A stretch of 64,000 bases of DNA. It comes from Paramicrobacterium sp051513965 (GTDB lineage Bacteria > Actinomycetota > Actinomycetes > Actinomycetales > Microbacteriaceae). The stretch covers positions 1,736,001 to 1,800,000 of the forward strand of contig NZ_CP195847.1 of assembly GCF_051513965.1 (NCBI RefSeq), in the 5' to 3' direction. A program made the translations under genes and the position numbers. How positions within the stretch are numbered: the first letter of the stretch is position 1; every line of letters begins with the position of its first letter. This document shows positions 1 through 7,339 of this stretch, one piece after another. The notes under the pieces are model-generated. The model was given only the letters and a program-made list of their open reading frames with translations, ran no database searches and had not been told where the DNA came from.

Positions 1-366
1 GCCCCAGCTGATCCCGAGGGTGCGCGGCACCGGGCGAAGCGCTGCGAGATAGTCTGCCGCCGCTTGAGCGACGCGTTCGCGCAGCTCTCGATCATCGCGT
101 GCCCCGGAGCTCGGCACCACCACGGCATCCTGAAGCCCGTGCCGCTCACGCAGCTGACGCTCGAGCGAGAGCTTTCGAGCGCGCGGATGCACGATCTCGA
201 TGCGGATGAAGCCCTTCTCGCGGGCTGACGCGAGCAGACGTCCGACCTTCCACCGTGTGAGGCCGAGTATCGCCCCTACTTCGTCCTGCGTCTTGTCTTC
301 GTCGTAGTACAGCTCAGCGGCGCGGATCGAAAGGAGTTCGTCCTCGGCTATGTCGTCGCGCGGCAT
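1..366 (-). CDS. SorC-family sugar-binding transcriptional regulator (N-terminal part, cut by window edge)
   Basis: The visible 122 residues are the N-terminal half of a SorC/DeoR-type regulator. The helix-turn-helix reads DEDKTQDEVGAILGLTRWKV (about residues 22-41), and the start of the sugar-phosphate-binding domain follows (LGISWG at the edge). Family members bind a phosphorylated sugar or polyol and control its catabolic operon. The ATG at 366 was chosen because AGGAGG lies four bases upstream. A promoter (TTGATC, 18 bases, TAGCCT) and a perfect 18-bp palindrome lie upstream, consistent with autoregulation. The effector is unknown because the genes further left are outside the window. Confidence 0.88.
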   Translation of the reverse strand, partial: MPRDDIAEDELLSIRAAELYYDEDKTQDEVGAILGLTRWKVGRLLASAREKGFIRIEIVHPRARKLSLERQLRERHGLQDAVVVPSSGARDDRELRERVAQAAADYLAALRPVPRTLGISWG

Positions 367-385
367 GCGGCCTCCTCTCATGGCA

Positions 386-415
386 AGGCTAGCCCGCGCG
401 AATTGCTCAGATCAA
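386..415 (-). promoter_or_regulatory. Putative promoter of the SorC regulator
   Basis: On the minus strand, TTGATC (410-415) and TAGCCT (386-391) are 18 bases apart and lie upstream of the Shine-Dalgarno at about 371-376. The -35 box overlaps a TTGCTCA half-site that resembles the arms of the palindrome at 430-447. Assignment rests on sequence only. Confidence 0.5.
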
Positions 416-429
416 CGCTCGTTGCCGAT

Positions 430-447
430 TCTGCTCATATGAGCAGA
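430..447. promoter_or_regulatory. Perfect 18-bp palindrome, candidate SorC operator
   Basis: The arms TCTGCTCAT and ATGAGCAGA are exact reverse complements with no spacer. The site is 15 bases upstream of the regulator's -35 box. Palindromes with TGCTCA/TGAGCA arms suit a dimeric regulator. Having no loop, it is a poor terminator for the upstream transporter gene. Confidence 0.5.
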
Positions 448-474
448 CGGGGCCGCGAAACTGCACGTTCGATG

Positions 475-1680
475 TCAGGATGCCGCGTCGATGAAGCGCT
501 TCTCTCCCAGCACACGCCCGGCCCAGAAGACCGGGATCGAGATCGTGCCGAGAACCGCGAGCGGAAGCGTCCAGCCGCCTGTCGCCTGATGCAGCACTCC
601 GAAGAGCAGCGGGAAGAGCGCGGCCACGGTGTAGCCGACGCCCTGCACGAAGCCGCTCGCCGCAATCGCGGTCTGGTGCGACCGAGACCGGAGATTGATG
701 AGCGTGAGAGCAAGCGGGAAGAGAAGGGGGCCCGATCCCAGAACCGCGACCCAGAGCCACGCAGCCGTGGGCGCCGCGAGAAGACCCCCGACCCCGACAA
801 GAATGCACAGAGCACCAGCCCAGGCCAGCAGCGCCGGTCGACGGGAGCGCGCCGCCAGCACCGGCATGACCAGTGCGGCGGGCAGTCCCATGAAGCCGAA
901 CAGGCTCAGAAGCACTCCGCCCGTCGCGGGAGACACACCAGAGATGTCCTGCAGGGTCTGCGGCAGCCACGCGAAGCAGGTGTAAGCGACCGACGACGAT
1001 GCCGCGAAGACGATCGTGATCGCCCACGCCGTCCTCGAGCGGACAACTGAACGCACGGGTGCCTCGCTCGGCTGTGCGATCGCCGGGTCGAGACGACGCT
1101 GGCGCGCTCCACGTCTGATCACGAACAGCCACGGAACCACACTTCCGATCGCGAACAGCGCCCAGATGGCGAGAGAGAACTGCCATGAGACCCGTTCGGC
1201 GAGCGGCACCGCCACCAGGGGCGGCACGAAGGTCGAGATCGACATGACCGTGGCATAGGCAGCCGTGATCTGCCCGATTCGGTCGGTGAAGTACTTCTTC
1301 ACAAGGGGCGGAAGAACCACGTTGCCCGCGCCGATCGCGGCGAAGCACAGGATGCTGCCGAGGAGCAGCACCGCAAACGAGCCCGCCAGACCGCGGAGAA
1401 CGTGCCCGAGCACCATGATCAGGAGAGCACCGACCAGAAGCTTTTCGAGCCCGAAGCGGCGCGAGAGGGACGGTGTCAGAATTCCGAAGAGCGCAAAGCA
1501 GAGCGGCGGGAGCATGCCGAGGATGCCGAGACCGAACGCACCTCCGTGGAGGTCGGCGTCTACAACGTCGTAGATCGGAGACAGCGCTGCGACGGCGGTT
1601 CGCAGGTTCACAGCGACGAGCGCGATGCCGATCAGCGCGAGTGATCGGCCGGCCCAGAGTTTTCTCCGCTCACCTGTCAC
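475..1680 (-). CDS. MFS transporter of the CynX/NimT type
   Basis: A 401-residue polytopic membrane protein with about twelve hydrophobic helices. It begins with the CynX/NimT-like segment ALVAVNLRTAVAALSPI, followed by the loop SRRFGLEKLL typical of the family's A-like motif. Relatives move small anions such as cyanate or nitroimidazoles, or are uncharacterised exporters, so the substrate here is unknown. The GTG start at 1680 has no Shine-Dalgarno but sits six bases after TAAGCT, so a leaderless mRNA is likely. It is divergent from the gene at 1703, with only 22 bases between the start codons. Confidence 0.82.
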   Translation of the reverse strand: MTGERRKLWAGRSLALIGIALVAVNLRTAVAALSPIYDVVDADLHGGAFGLGILGMLPPLCFALFGILTPSLSRRFGLEKLLVGALLIMVLGHVLRGLAGSFAVLLLGSILCFAAIGAGNVVLPPLVKKYFTDRIGQITAAYATVMSISTFVPPLVAVPLAERVSWQFSLAIWALFAIGSVVPWLFVIRRGARQRRLDPAIAQPSEAPVRSVVRSRTAWAITIVFAASSSVAYTCFAWLPQTLQDISGVSPATGGVLLSLFGFMGLPAALVMPVLAARSRRPALLAWAGALCILVGVGGLLAAPTAAWLWVAVLGSGPLLFPLALTLINLRSRSHQTAIAASGFVQGVGYTVAALFPLLFGVLHQATGGWTLPLAVLGTISIPVFWAGRVLGEKRFIDAAS

Positions 1681-1686
1681 CGATTC

Positions 1687-1696
1687 AGCTTACGCT
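1687..1696. promoter_or_regulatory. Overlapping divergent -10 elements (MFS gene / DinB-like gene)
   Basis: The ten bases AGCTTACGCT contain TAAGCT on the minus strand (1687-1692) and TACGCT on the plus strand (1691-1696), sharing one TA step. Each hexamer ends exactly six bases before its start codon (1680 GTG and 1703 ATG). Both mRNAs would therefore be leaderless and fired from one symmetric promoter core. No good -35 box is visible. Confidence 0.55.
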
Positions 1697-1702
1697 GGGG
1701 GC

Positions 1703-2371
1703 ATGACGCTCACAGACACGGGAGCCCGAGTCGGCGCGGCACTCGCCGTCGTGCGAGACGGTCTCGCCCGCGCCTCGGAGAAAGAATGGGCCGCACCCTC
1801 TCTCTGCGATGCGTGGAGCGTGAAGGAAGTCGTCTCACACCTCGTGTGGCGTATCTCCAGCTCCCCACGCGTCATCGTGGAGGATCTCGCGCGAGCGTCT
1901 GTTGGAGGGCATCACATCAACCCCCATCGCTCTTTTGCCGACATCGCGATCCGGTACGCGGCGGAGCACAGCTCGGCAGAGCTTCTCGACGATCTGACGC
2001 TCCTTTCGCGTCGCTTCGCCACCGGCGACCAGCGCGCCGTCAGCCAGACGCTCGTCGAGACCGTGGTGCACGGCTTCGATGCGGCTCATCCGCTGGGGGT
2101 GAGGCTCGCGTTCGCTCCGGAGATCACGTACTCCGTTGCGCGACTGGCGAGCAAGACAGCATCACGAGGAACCCGCACCGTCCTCAGGCACCGAGTGCTC
2201 ACGGCATCCGATGATGGCTGGTCCATCGGCACTGGTGGAGATGAGATCATCGGGACGGCCGAGAGTGTGATCCTCTACCTCGCGGGCAGACGCTCAACTG
2301 ATCCACGGACACGTCCGGTGAGAATCGTCGCTCCTCTGCCGCCGGGAGCTCCCGCTCCGGGATTCGCTTGA
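1703..2371 (+). CDS. Maleylpyruvate isomerase-family (DinB-like, mycothiol-dependent type) protein
   Basis: 222 residues with the fold signature of the actinobacterial mycothiol-dependent maleylpyruvate isomerase family. The N-terminal helix pair contains CDAWSVKEVVSHLVWR (His as metal ligand). A second conserved segment, VVHGFDAAHPLG, supplies the other His and Asp. Members bind a divalent metal and use mycothiol as cofactor, but most are functionally unassigned. ATG 1703 is chosen over an upstream in-frame ATG because it lies six bases after TACGCT. The stop is one base from the ribF stop on the opposite strand. Confidence 0.75.
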   Translation: MTLTDTGARVGAALAVVRDGLARASEKEWAAPSLCDAWSVKEVVSHLVWRISSSPRVIVEDLARASVGGHHINPHRSFADIAIRYAAEHSSAELLDDLTLLSRRFATGDQRAVSQTLVETVVHGFDAAHPLGVRLAFAPEITYSVARLASKTASRGTRTVLRHRVLTASDDGWSIGTGGDEIIGTAESVILYLAGRRSTDPRTRPVRIVAPLPPGAPAPGFA

Positions 2372-2372
2372 C

Positions 2373-3302
2373 TCAGTTCAGGAGCTTCCTCGCTGCGGCG
2401 ACGTCCTCACCCATCTGTGCGATGAGAGGCTGGATGCCGGAGAAAGCCACCATTCCTCTGATTCGTGCGACGAACTCCACATCGACGACCGCACCGTAGA
2501 GGTCGACGTCCATATCGAGGAGATACGCCTCGACCTGCTTGTGCGGCACGCCGTCGAACGTCGGGTTATTGCCGACCGAGACCGCTGCCGGATGCCACTG
2601 GTCGTCGACACGCACACGCCCCGCGTACACACCATCGGCAGGAATGAAGCCCTGCGCCCCCTCCTCGAGGTTCGCAGTGGGGAAGCCGAGCTCTCTTCCG
2701 CGTTTCGCGCCGTGTACGACCTCTCCTCGCACGGAATGCGGTCGTCCGAGAAGGACGGCCGCGTTTTCGACGTCTCCCGCAGCGAGGAGCTCCCTCACCC
2801 ACGTGGACGATGCTCGCCGCCCATCGAGCGGGGCGACATCGTCGATGTTGACGACCTCAAAGCCGAGGTCTGCTCCCTTCTCGCGCAGCAGGCGCGCATC
2901 GCCTCGGCCCTTGTGACCGAAGCGGAAGTCATCGCCGACCAGAATCGACTGTGCGTTCAGTGCGTCCGCGAGAAGATCCGCGCAGAAGCTCTCTGCCGTC
3001 TGAGCTGATCGCTCAGCGTCGAACGTGAGCACAAGGCAGGCATCGAGCCCCGTCTCCGCTAGCTTGTCGAGACGTTGCTCAAGGCTCATGACGGGCTCCG
3101 GACACGCCTGCGGTGCAACCACAGCGAGCGGGTTCCGATCGAACGTGACCACGACGCTGGCGAGGTCTCGCTCCTCGGCGAGGGCAATCAGCCGACGGAT
3201 GATCGCTCGGTGCCCTGCATGCACACCGTCGAACTTTCCGATGGTCACGGCACTCGGACCGAAGTCCGAGGGAATCTCCGCCGGGTCCCGGAAGATCTTC
3301 AT
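2373..3302 (-). CDS. ribF: Bifunctional riboflavin kinase / FAD synthetase
   Basis: 309 residues. The N-terminal adenylyltransferase domain carries the nucleotide-binding motif in FDGVHAGHRAI and the block VGDDFRFGHKGRGD. The C-terminal flavokinase domain carries GRELGFPTANL and the Asn-Pro-Thr block. The enzyme makes FMN from riboflavin and ATP and adenylates it to FAD in the cytoplasm. ATG 3302 is preferred to longer in-frame extensions because GAGGAG lies just upstream and it overlaps the preceding stop by four bases (ATGA), suggesting translational coupling. The truB-ribF neighbourhood is conserved in bacteria. Confidence 0.95.
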   Translation of the reverse strand: MKIFRDPAEIPSDFGPSAVTIGKFDGVHAGHRAIIRRLIALAEERDLASVVVTFDRNPLAVVAPQACPEPVMSLEQRLDKLAETGLDACLVLTFDAERSAQTAESFCADLLADALNAQSILVGDDFRFGHKGRGDARLLREKGADLGFEVVNIDDVAPLDGRRASSTWVRELLAAGDVENAAVLLGRPHSVRGEVVHGAKRGRELGFPTANLEEGAQGFIPADGVYAGRVRVDDQWHPAAVSVGNNPTFDGVPHKQVEAYLLDMDVDLYGAVVDVEFVARIRGMVAFSGIQPLIAQMGEDVAAARKLLN

Positions 3303-3739
3303 GAGTCTCCTCGAGTGCTGCTCTGCGAGCGAAGCCAAATCATTCCGAGGATCGGAAGAACAAGCGGGATGAACAGGTAGCCTCGCCCGAAGACGCTCCA
3401 AACCGTGTCGTGCGGGAACCACTGAGGTTCGATGAGGCTCAACACGCCGACCACGAGCACGCCGATGAGTTCGAACGTGATCGTCGCCCACGCGACAGTG
3501 CGCCAGGCAGATCCGCGTTTGACGAGCGCGACCGTCGCTACGATGTACACGACCGCTGACAGTGCAGACAGCAGGTACGCCAGGGGGGCTTCGGAGAACT
3601 TGGAGACGATCTGCACGAATGATCTGCCCGTCGCAGCGAGGGCAAGGATTCCGTAAATGGTCACAAGAACGCGGCCGATGCCAGTGATGCGTTCGCGCGC
3701 GGGCGCACTGGCAGGATGCAATGAGGTGGAGGGAGTCAT
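3299..3739 (-). CDS. Small membrane protein upstream of ribF, function unknown
   Basis: 146 residues with four predicted transmembrane helices (roughly 22-41, 56-76, 83-104 and 118-137) and a short polar C-terminus. I recognise no catalytic motif. Its stop overlaps the ribF start by four bases, so the two are probably co-translated. A TAGAAT hexamer nine bases upstream of the ATG suggests a promoter of its own with an almost absent leader. It could be a cofactor-linked membrane protein, but adjacency to ribF is the only argument. Confidence 0.6.
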   Translation of the reverse strand: MTPSTSLHPASAPARERITGIGRVLVTIYGILALAATGRSFVQIVSKFSEAPLAYLLSALSAVVYIVATVALVKRGSAWRTVAWATITFELIGVLVVGVLSLIEPQWFPHDTVWSVFGRGYLFIPLVLPILGMIWLRSQSSTRGDS

Positions 3740-3748
3740 GACCCCTCG

Positions 3749-3754
3749 ATTCTA
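3749..3754 (-). promoter_or_regulatory. -10 element upstream of the 146-aa membrane protein and ribF
   Basis: TAGAAT on the minus strand fits TANNNT and lies nine bases before the ATG at 3739, inside the 23-base gap after the upstream gene. ribF may therefore be transcribed separately from truB. Confidence 0.4.
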
Positions 3755-3762
3755 ACCGCGCC

Positions 3763-4122
3763 TCACGCCGTCCAGATCTGTTGCATCCGGTACACCATGA
3801 TTCCCACTGTGAGGCAGCCAGCGCCGAGTATGACCGTCGCCCAGCGTGTGCGGTCGACCAGAGCCCAGAACGCCGCGGCAGGAGGCACGATTATTGCGCT
3901 GATCAGATACGTGTAGAACTCCAGGAGGCTTCCCGTCGCGGGGTTTCCCGCGGCCGGCGCGGTGAGGGCGATGACCAGCTGAACGATGAGCAGCAGCTCT
4001 ACCAGCGCGACGGCACCCATCGTGAGATCACTTGGCACTCGCCCGGCCAGTCCGAGCACGATGCACACGATCGCTCCGAGGCCAGCGACGATCAGCTGCG
4101 CAACGGTGAATCCAATGATCAT
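3763..4122 (-). CDS. Small four-helix membrane protein downstream of truB, function unknown
   Basis: 119 residues and almost entirely hydrophobic. Four transmembrane helices are likely (about 4-26, 34-56, 68-88 and 94-112), and the C-terminal tail YRMQQIWTA is short. I cannot assign a function. It overlaps the truB stop by four bases, so it is in the same operon and probably coupled to truB translation. The adjacent 146-residue gene is also a small four-helix membrane protein, but I see no clear sequence similarity between the two. Confidence 0.6.
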   Translation of the reverse strand: MIIGFTVAQLIVAGLGAIVCIVLGLAGRVPSDLTMGAVALVELLLIVQLVIALTAPAAGNPATGSLLEFYTYLISAIIVPPAAAFWALVDRTRWATVILGAGCLTVGIMVYRMQQIWTA

Positions 4123-5030
4123 CCGCGCGACCCCCCTTCGTCTTCGGGGAAGTTCACGAGAGTGCGCATATGCTCTCCCCTGCGTTCCATGAGACCGATG
4201 AGTCGGCCATCGGGCGCAATAGCTGCGATGGCTCCGGTCACAGCGGGTATGCCCGACGTTCCGATCCTCCGCCCGTGCGAGAGATCGTCCGCGGCATCCT
4301 CGTCGAGTGTCACAGTCGGGAACAGTGCCGACGCGGCATCCACCGGGGACAGCAGATGCTCAGCCACGTTGAGCTCCTCAAGTTCCACAGCATCCGCGAT
4401 GCGGAAAGGTCCGACGCGCGTGCGTCGAAGCGCCGTCAGATGACCTCCGACGCTCAGCCCCGTGCCGAGGTCGCGGGCAAGCGCGCGAATGTAGGTTCCA
4501 CTCGAGCACTCGACTCGAACATCGACATCGATCACGCTCTCCTCCCGCCGGAGATCGAGCACATCGAATGCGCTCACCGTTACCGAACGCGGCTTGAGAA
4601 CGACCTCTTCTCCGGCGCGAGCACGGGCATACGCGCGTTTGCCGTCGACCTTGATCGCGCTCACAGTGGACGGAACCTGCTCGATGTTCCCGATCAGGTG
4701 CTCGATCTCCGCTGACAGCTCAGACTCTCCGACAGCGTCGAGAGCCGCGCGGCTCGCCGGTGGAGACACCTCGCCGTCCGCGTCGTCTGTGCTGCTGGTC
4801 TGACCGAGACGGATCGTCGCCTCGTACTCCTTGTCGAGTCCGACCATGTATGTCAGCAGACGTGTTGACGAGCCGAGCCCGAGCAGCAACAGTCCGGTCG
4901 CCATCGGGTCGAGAGTGCCGGCATGACCGACCTTCCGTGTCGCCGCGCGCTTTCGCGTTCGCGTGACGACGCCGTGGCTTGTGATGCCGCCGGGCTTATC
5001 GATCAGTATGAGGCCGCTGGGTCCGGGCAT
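4119..5030 (-). CDS. truB: tRNA pseudouridine(55) synthase TruB
   Basis: 303 residues. The opening GLILIDKPGGITSH and the catalytic loop HAGTLDPMATG, containing the nucleophilic Asp, identify the TruB family. The KVDGKRAYARARAGE block is also typical. The enzyme converts U55 in the T-loop of tRNAs to pseudouridine. ATG 5030 is preferred over the in-frame GTG at 5048 because AGAGAG precedes it at good spacing and TruB proteins normally begin a few residues before the LIDKP motif. It is divergent from mutY and followed by a membrane protein gene overlapping by four bases. Confidence 0.95.
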   Translation of the reverse strand: MPGPSGLILIDKPGGITSHGVVTRTRKRAATRKVGHAGTLDPMATGLLLLGLGSSTRLLTYMVGLDKEYEATIRLGQTSSTDDADGEVSPPASRAALDAVGESELSAEIEHLIGNIEQVPSTVSAIKVDGKRAYARARAGEEVVLKPRSVTVSAFDVLDLRREESVIDVDVRVECSSGTYIRALARDLGTGLSVGGHLTALRRTRVGPFRIADAVELEELNVAEHLLSPVDAASALFPTVTLDEDAADDLSHGRRIGTSGIPAVTGAIAAIAPDGRLIGLMERRGEHMRTLVNFPEDEGGSRG

Positions 5031-5176
5031 CAGAGGCTCTCTCTGCACGAAGCGGACATCGCCGAACGCAATTGGAGGACGAATGTGATCAGAATGGCAG
5101 CGCTCCCGTCACCGGATTTGACAGCGATGGATGATGGCCGTCGGGCGGGGACAGGCCGCCTTCGAGCCTACCCGTT

Positions 5177-5182
5177 TAGGCT
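5177..5182 (+). promoter_or_regulatory. -10 element of mutY (leaderless)
   Basis: TAGGCT fits TANNNT. It lies six bases before GTG 5189 and three before ATG 5186, which favours the GTG as the leaderless start. A separate TTGACA at 5118-5123 has no matching -10 at the normal distance. Confidence 0.45.
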
Positions 5183-5188
5183 GGAATG

Positions 5189-6058
5189 GTGTCTGATTCC
5201 CCGCTGGTTCGCGACGCGAACGACTGGTATCGCGACAATGCCCGCGATCTGCCTTGGCGACGCCCCGGTTTCGGCGCCTGGGGCGTTCTGGTCAGTGAGT
5301 TCATGCTCCAACAGACGCCTGTCGCGCGCGTCATCCCGAAGCTCGAGGAATGGCTCGAGCGCTGGCCGACACCGGCCGCACTCGCCAGTTCTCCTCCCGG
5401 AGACGCAGTTCGCGTGTGGGGCAACCTGGGGTATCCGCGCCGAGCGCTGTGGCTGCACCGAGCCGCTGAGCAGATCGTCGAGAAGCACGGCGGCGCCGTG
5501 CCCCGTGATGTTGACGCTCTTCTCGCGCTGACCGGCATCGGTGACTACACGGCTCGAGCGGTCGCGGTCTTCGTCTGGGGTGACAGACATCCCGTGGTAG
5601 ACACGAATACCAGACGACTCATCGCGCGCGCCGTCCACGGCCACGGAGAACCCGCACCTCCCGCGAAACGCGATCTCGCGGACATGGCCGCCCTGCTCCC
5701 CGCGGACGAGCACGAGGCGAGAGTCTTCAATGCTGCGGCGATGGAACTCGGCGCTGTGGTCTGCACAGCTCGTTCACCGCGTTGCAGCGACTGCCCGTTA
5801 GCGCCGGAGTGTGCCTGGCTGGCCAAGGGGCGCCCCGCCTATACCGGCCCCCGCCGCACACCGCAGAAGCGCTATGAAGGCAGCGACCGACATGTCCGCG
5901 GGCTTATCATGGCCGAGCTGCGAGCGGCGCATGCGCCGGTCACACGTGACGAGATATTCCGACTCTGGCCAGACGAGGAACAGCGTGAGCGCGCTCTTGC
6001 CACTCTGATCGCCGACGGACTTGCCGCTGTCCAAGACAACGGCTTGGTTCTGCCGTGA
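5189..6058 (+). CDS. mutY: A/G-specific adenine DNA glycosylase MutY
   Basis: 289 residues with the endonuclease III fold: FMLQQTPVARVI, the helix-hairpin-helix GIGDYTARAV, the catalytic Asp in VVDTNTRRLI, and four cysteines spaced C-x6-C-x2-C-x5-C near residues 195-212 that bind a 4Fe-4S cluster. It removes adenine mispaired with 8-oxoguanine. It is shorter than the E. coli enzyme and lacks the full C-terminal NUDIX-like domain, as is common in actinobacteria. The start is ambiguous: ATG 5186 or GTG 5189, with TAGGCT spacing favouring the latter. Divergent from truB. Confidence 0.93.
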   Translation: MSDSPLVRDANDWYRDNARDLPWRRPGFGAWGVLVSEFMLQQTPVARVIPKLEEWLERWPTPAALASSPPGDAVRVWGNLGYPRRALWLHRAAEQIVEKHGGAVPRDVDALLALTGIGDYTARAVAVFVWGDRHPVVDTNTRRLIARAVHGHGEPAPPAKRDLADMAALLPADEHEARVFNAAAMELGAVVCTARSPRCSDCPLAPECAWLAKGRPAYTGPRRTPQKRYEGSDRHVRGLIMAELRAAHAPVTRDEIFRLWPDEEQRERALATLIADGLAAVQDNGLVLP

Positions 6059-6082
6059 CGGGCTCGCTCCGACGCATTGCAC

Positions 6083-6739
6083 TCACGCGCACGGTTCATA
6101 GGAGGGCAGGTCTCCCGTGGTCACTGAGATCTGCCAGATGACACCGCGCTCAGGTTCGACGGTGAACACGAGTCCAGCGCTGTCCCCCTGCACGTAGTAA
6201 AGACTCCGACCCGGAATACCCGTGTCATCAAGCTCCCTCGCGTCTGGGTATGCGACCATCACATCGTCGACCGTGGAGCCGAGGCCGATGCCCTCCTCCG
6301 TCAGCGGGGGCTCCCCGGCGTGCTCGGGCGCAGCATCCGCAGGAACCGAGACGGTGATCTCAGTCACGGTGCTCGACGGGTCCTGTTGAGAAGCCACCGC
6401 CCACAGTGAGACGTCCTCGGACCACTGGTCATCGGATGGACTCGCCCCCGCCACGCCAGTGCACGTCTCCGAGACATCAGCTCCGGGAGCCGTCAGCGCA
6501 TCGGCGTAGCGCATACCGACCGTGAACGGTCCGATGCCTTCCATGCTGATCTGCCAGCGCTCGCCTGTGTCCTCAGGCGCAGTTTCCATGGGCTCCGACG
6601 GGGTTGACGTCTCTGAGGTCGTCCCCGGAACCTCATCAGCGGGTTCCGAGTCGATGGCGGAGCATCCCGACACAGCCATCAGGAGAACCGCGGCGAGAGA
6701 GGCCACGGCAACGGCGCGATGTTCTCGAAAGCGCGACAT
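6083..6739 (-). CDS. Secreted lipoprotein, function unknown
   Basis: 218 residues. A charged N-terminus, a hydrophobic helix and the lipobox AVSGC near residue 26 mark a lipoprotein signal peptide. An acidic Ser/Thr/Pro-rich linker (about 30-60) follows, then a globular domain containing WQISMEGIGPFTVGMRYADA, which resembles extracytoplasmic domains seen repeatedly in actinobacterial lipoproteins. I do not recognise an enzymatic motif. GGAGG lies close to the ATG, inside a potential hairpin (6749-6777). The stop faces mutY with 24 bases between. Confidence 0.7.
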   Translation of the reverse strand: MSRFREHRAVAVASLAAVLLMAVSGCSAIDSEPADEVPGTTSETSTPSEPMETAPEDTGERWQISMEGIGPFTVGMRYADALTAPGADVSETCTGVAGASPSDDQWSEDVSLWAVASQQDPSSTVTEITVSVPADAAPEHAGEPPLTEEGIGLGSTVDDVMVAYPDARELDDTGIPGRSLYYVQGDSAGLVFTVEPERGVIWQISVTTGDLPSYEPCA

Positions 6740-6777
6740 ACCGCCTCCTTGATCGTTGTGATCAATTCAAGGGGGCG
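6740..6777 (-). promoter_or_regulatory. Hairpin over the ribosome-binding site of the lipoprotein gene
   Basis: In the minus-strand RNA, TTGATC and GATCAA (6749-6765, five-base loop) form an upper stem. CGCCCCC can pair six of seven positions with GGAGGCG, which includes the Shine-Dalgarno. The site lies between rbfA and the lipoprotein gene, so it could be a translational block or a weak rbfA terminator. Confidence 0.4.
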
Positions 6778-6814
6778 TCTGCTCAGCGGTCAACCCTCGA
6801 GGGCATCTCGGATA

Positions 6815-7258
6815 TCAGGATTCCTCGTCGTCGTCACGTTCACGCGGCTGAACATACGGGTCTTCCTCTCCCGCGTATGCAGCGTTCGAAGCGAGGTCTG
6901 CAACCTGCCCGTCACGCTCACGTGCTTCGCGGAGCAGATCCTCGATGTGCTGCGCATTCTCCGGAATGGCATCAGCGATGAACTCGAGACTCGGCGTGAT
7001 GCGTGCCGTGATGTTCCGACCGACTTCGCTGCGAAGCATCCCCTTCGCGGACTCGAGAGCGAGCGCGGAATCCGCGCGTTCCTCATCGGTTCCGTAAACG
7101 GTGAAAAAGACACTGGCGTGCTGGAGATCGCCCGTCACCCGCACATCTGTGATCGTCACGAATCCGAGCCGTGGGTCACGAAGTCCTTTATCGAGACGCG
7201 TCGCGATGATCTGCTTGATGCGATCAGCCAAGCGTCGGGCGCGAGGGTTCTCACCCAT
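6815..7258 (-). CDS. rbfA: Ribosome-binding factor A
   Basis: 147 residues. The start MGENPRARRLADRIKQIIA and the KH-like core (LGFVTITDVRVTGDLQHASVF) are typical of RbfA, which helps mature the 16S rRNA 5' end and the 30S subunit. The C-terminal tail is acidic and low in complexity, as in other actinobacterial RbfA proteins. AAGGAG lies eight bases upstream of the ATG. The gene follows infB after an 81-base gap holding a strong hairpin. Confidence 0.95.
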   Translation of the reverse strand: MGENPRARRLADRIKQIIATRLDKGLRDPRLGFVTITDVRVTGDLQHASVFFTVYGTDEERADSALALESAKGMLRSEVGRNITARITPSLEFIADAIPENAQHIEDLLREARERDGQVADLASNAAYAGEEDPYVQPRERDDDEES

Positions 7259-7285
7259 TGTTCTCTCTCCTTGCCTTCTGAGCCA

Positions 7286-7322
7286 TGCGGCCCAGCGAGG
7301 TTATGTGCCTCGCTGGGCCGCA
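7286..7322 (-). terminator. Strong hairpin between infB and rbfA
   Basis: The arms TGCGGCCCAGCGAGG (7286-7300) and CCTCGCTGGGCCGCA (7308-7322) are exact complements, giving a 15-bp stem with a seven-base loop. It starts 18 bases after the infB stop. The downstream RNA has no U-run, so it may be an actinobacterial U-less terminator, an attenuator or an RNA processing site. Confidence 0.6.
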
Positions 7323-7339
7323 CAGTTGGAGCGAATCGA

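Noticed and set aside
5118..5123. A perfect TTGACA upstream of mutY
   Set aside because: No -10 at 16-18 bases downstream. The mutY -10 (5177-5182) is too far away.
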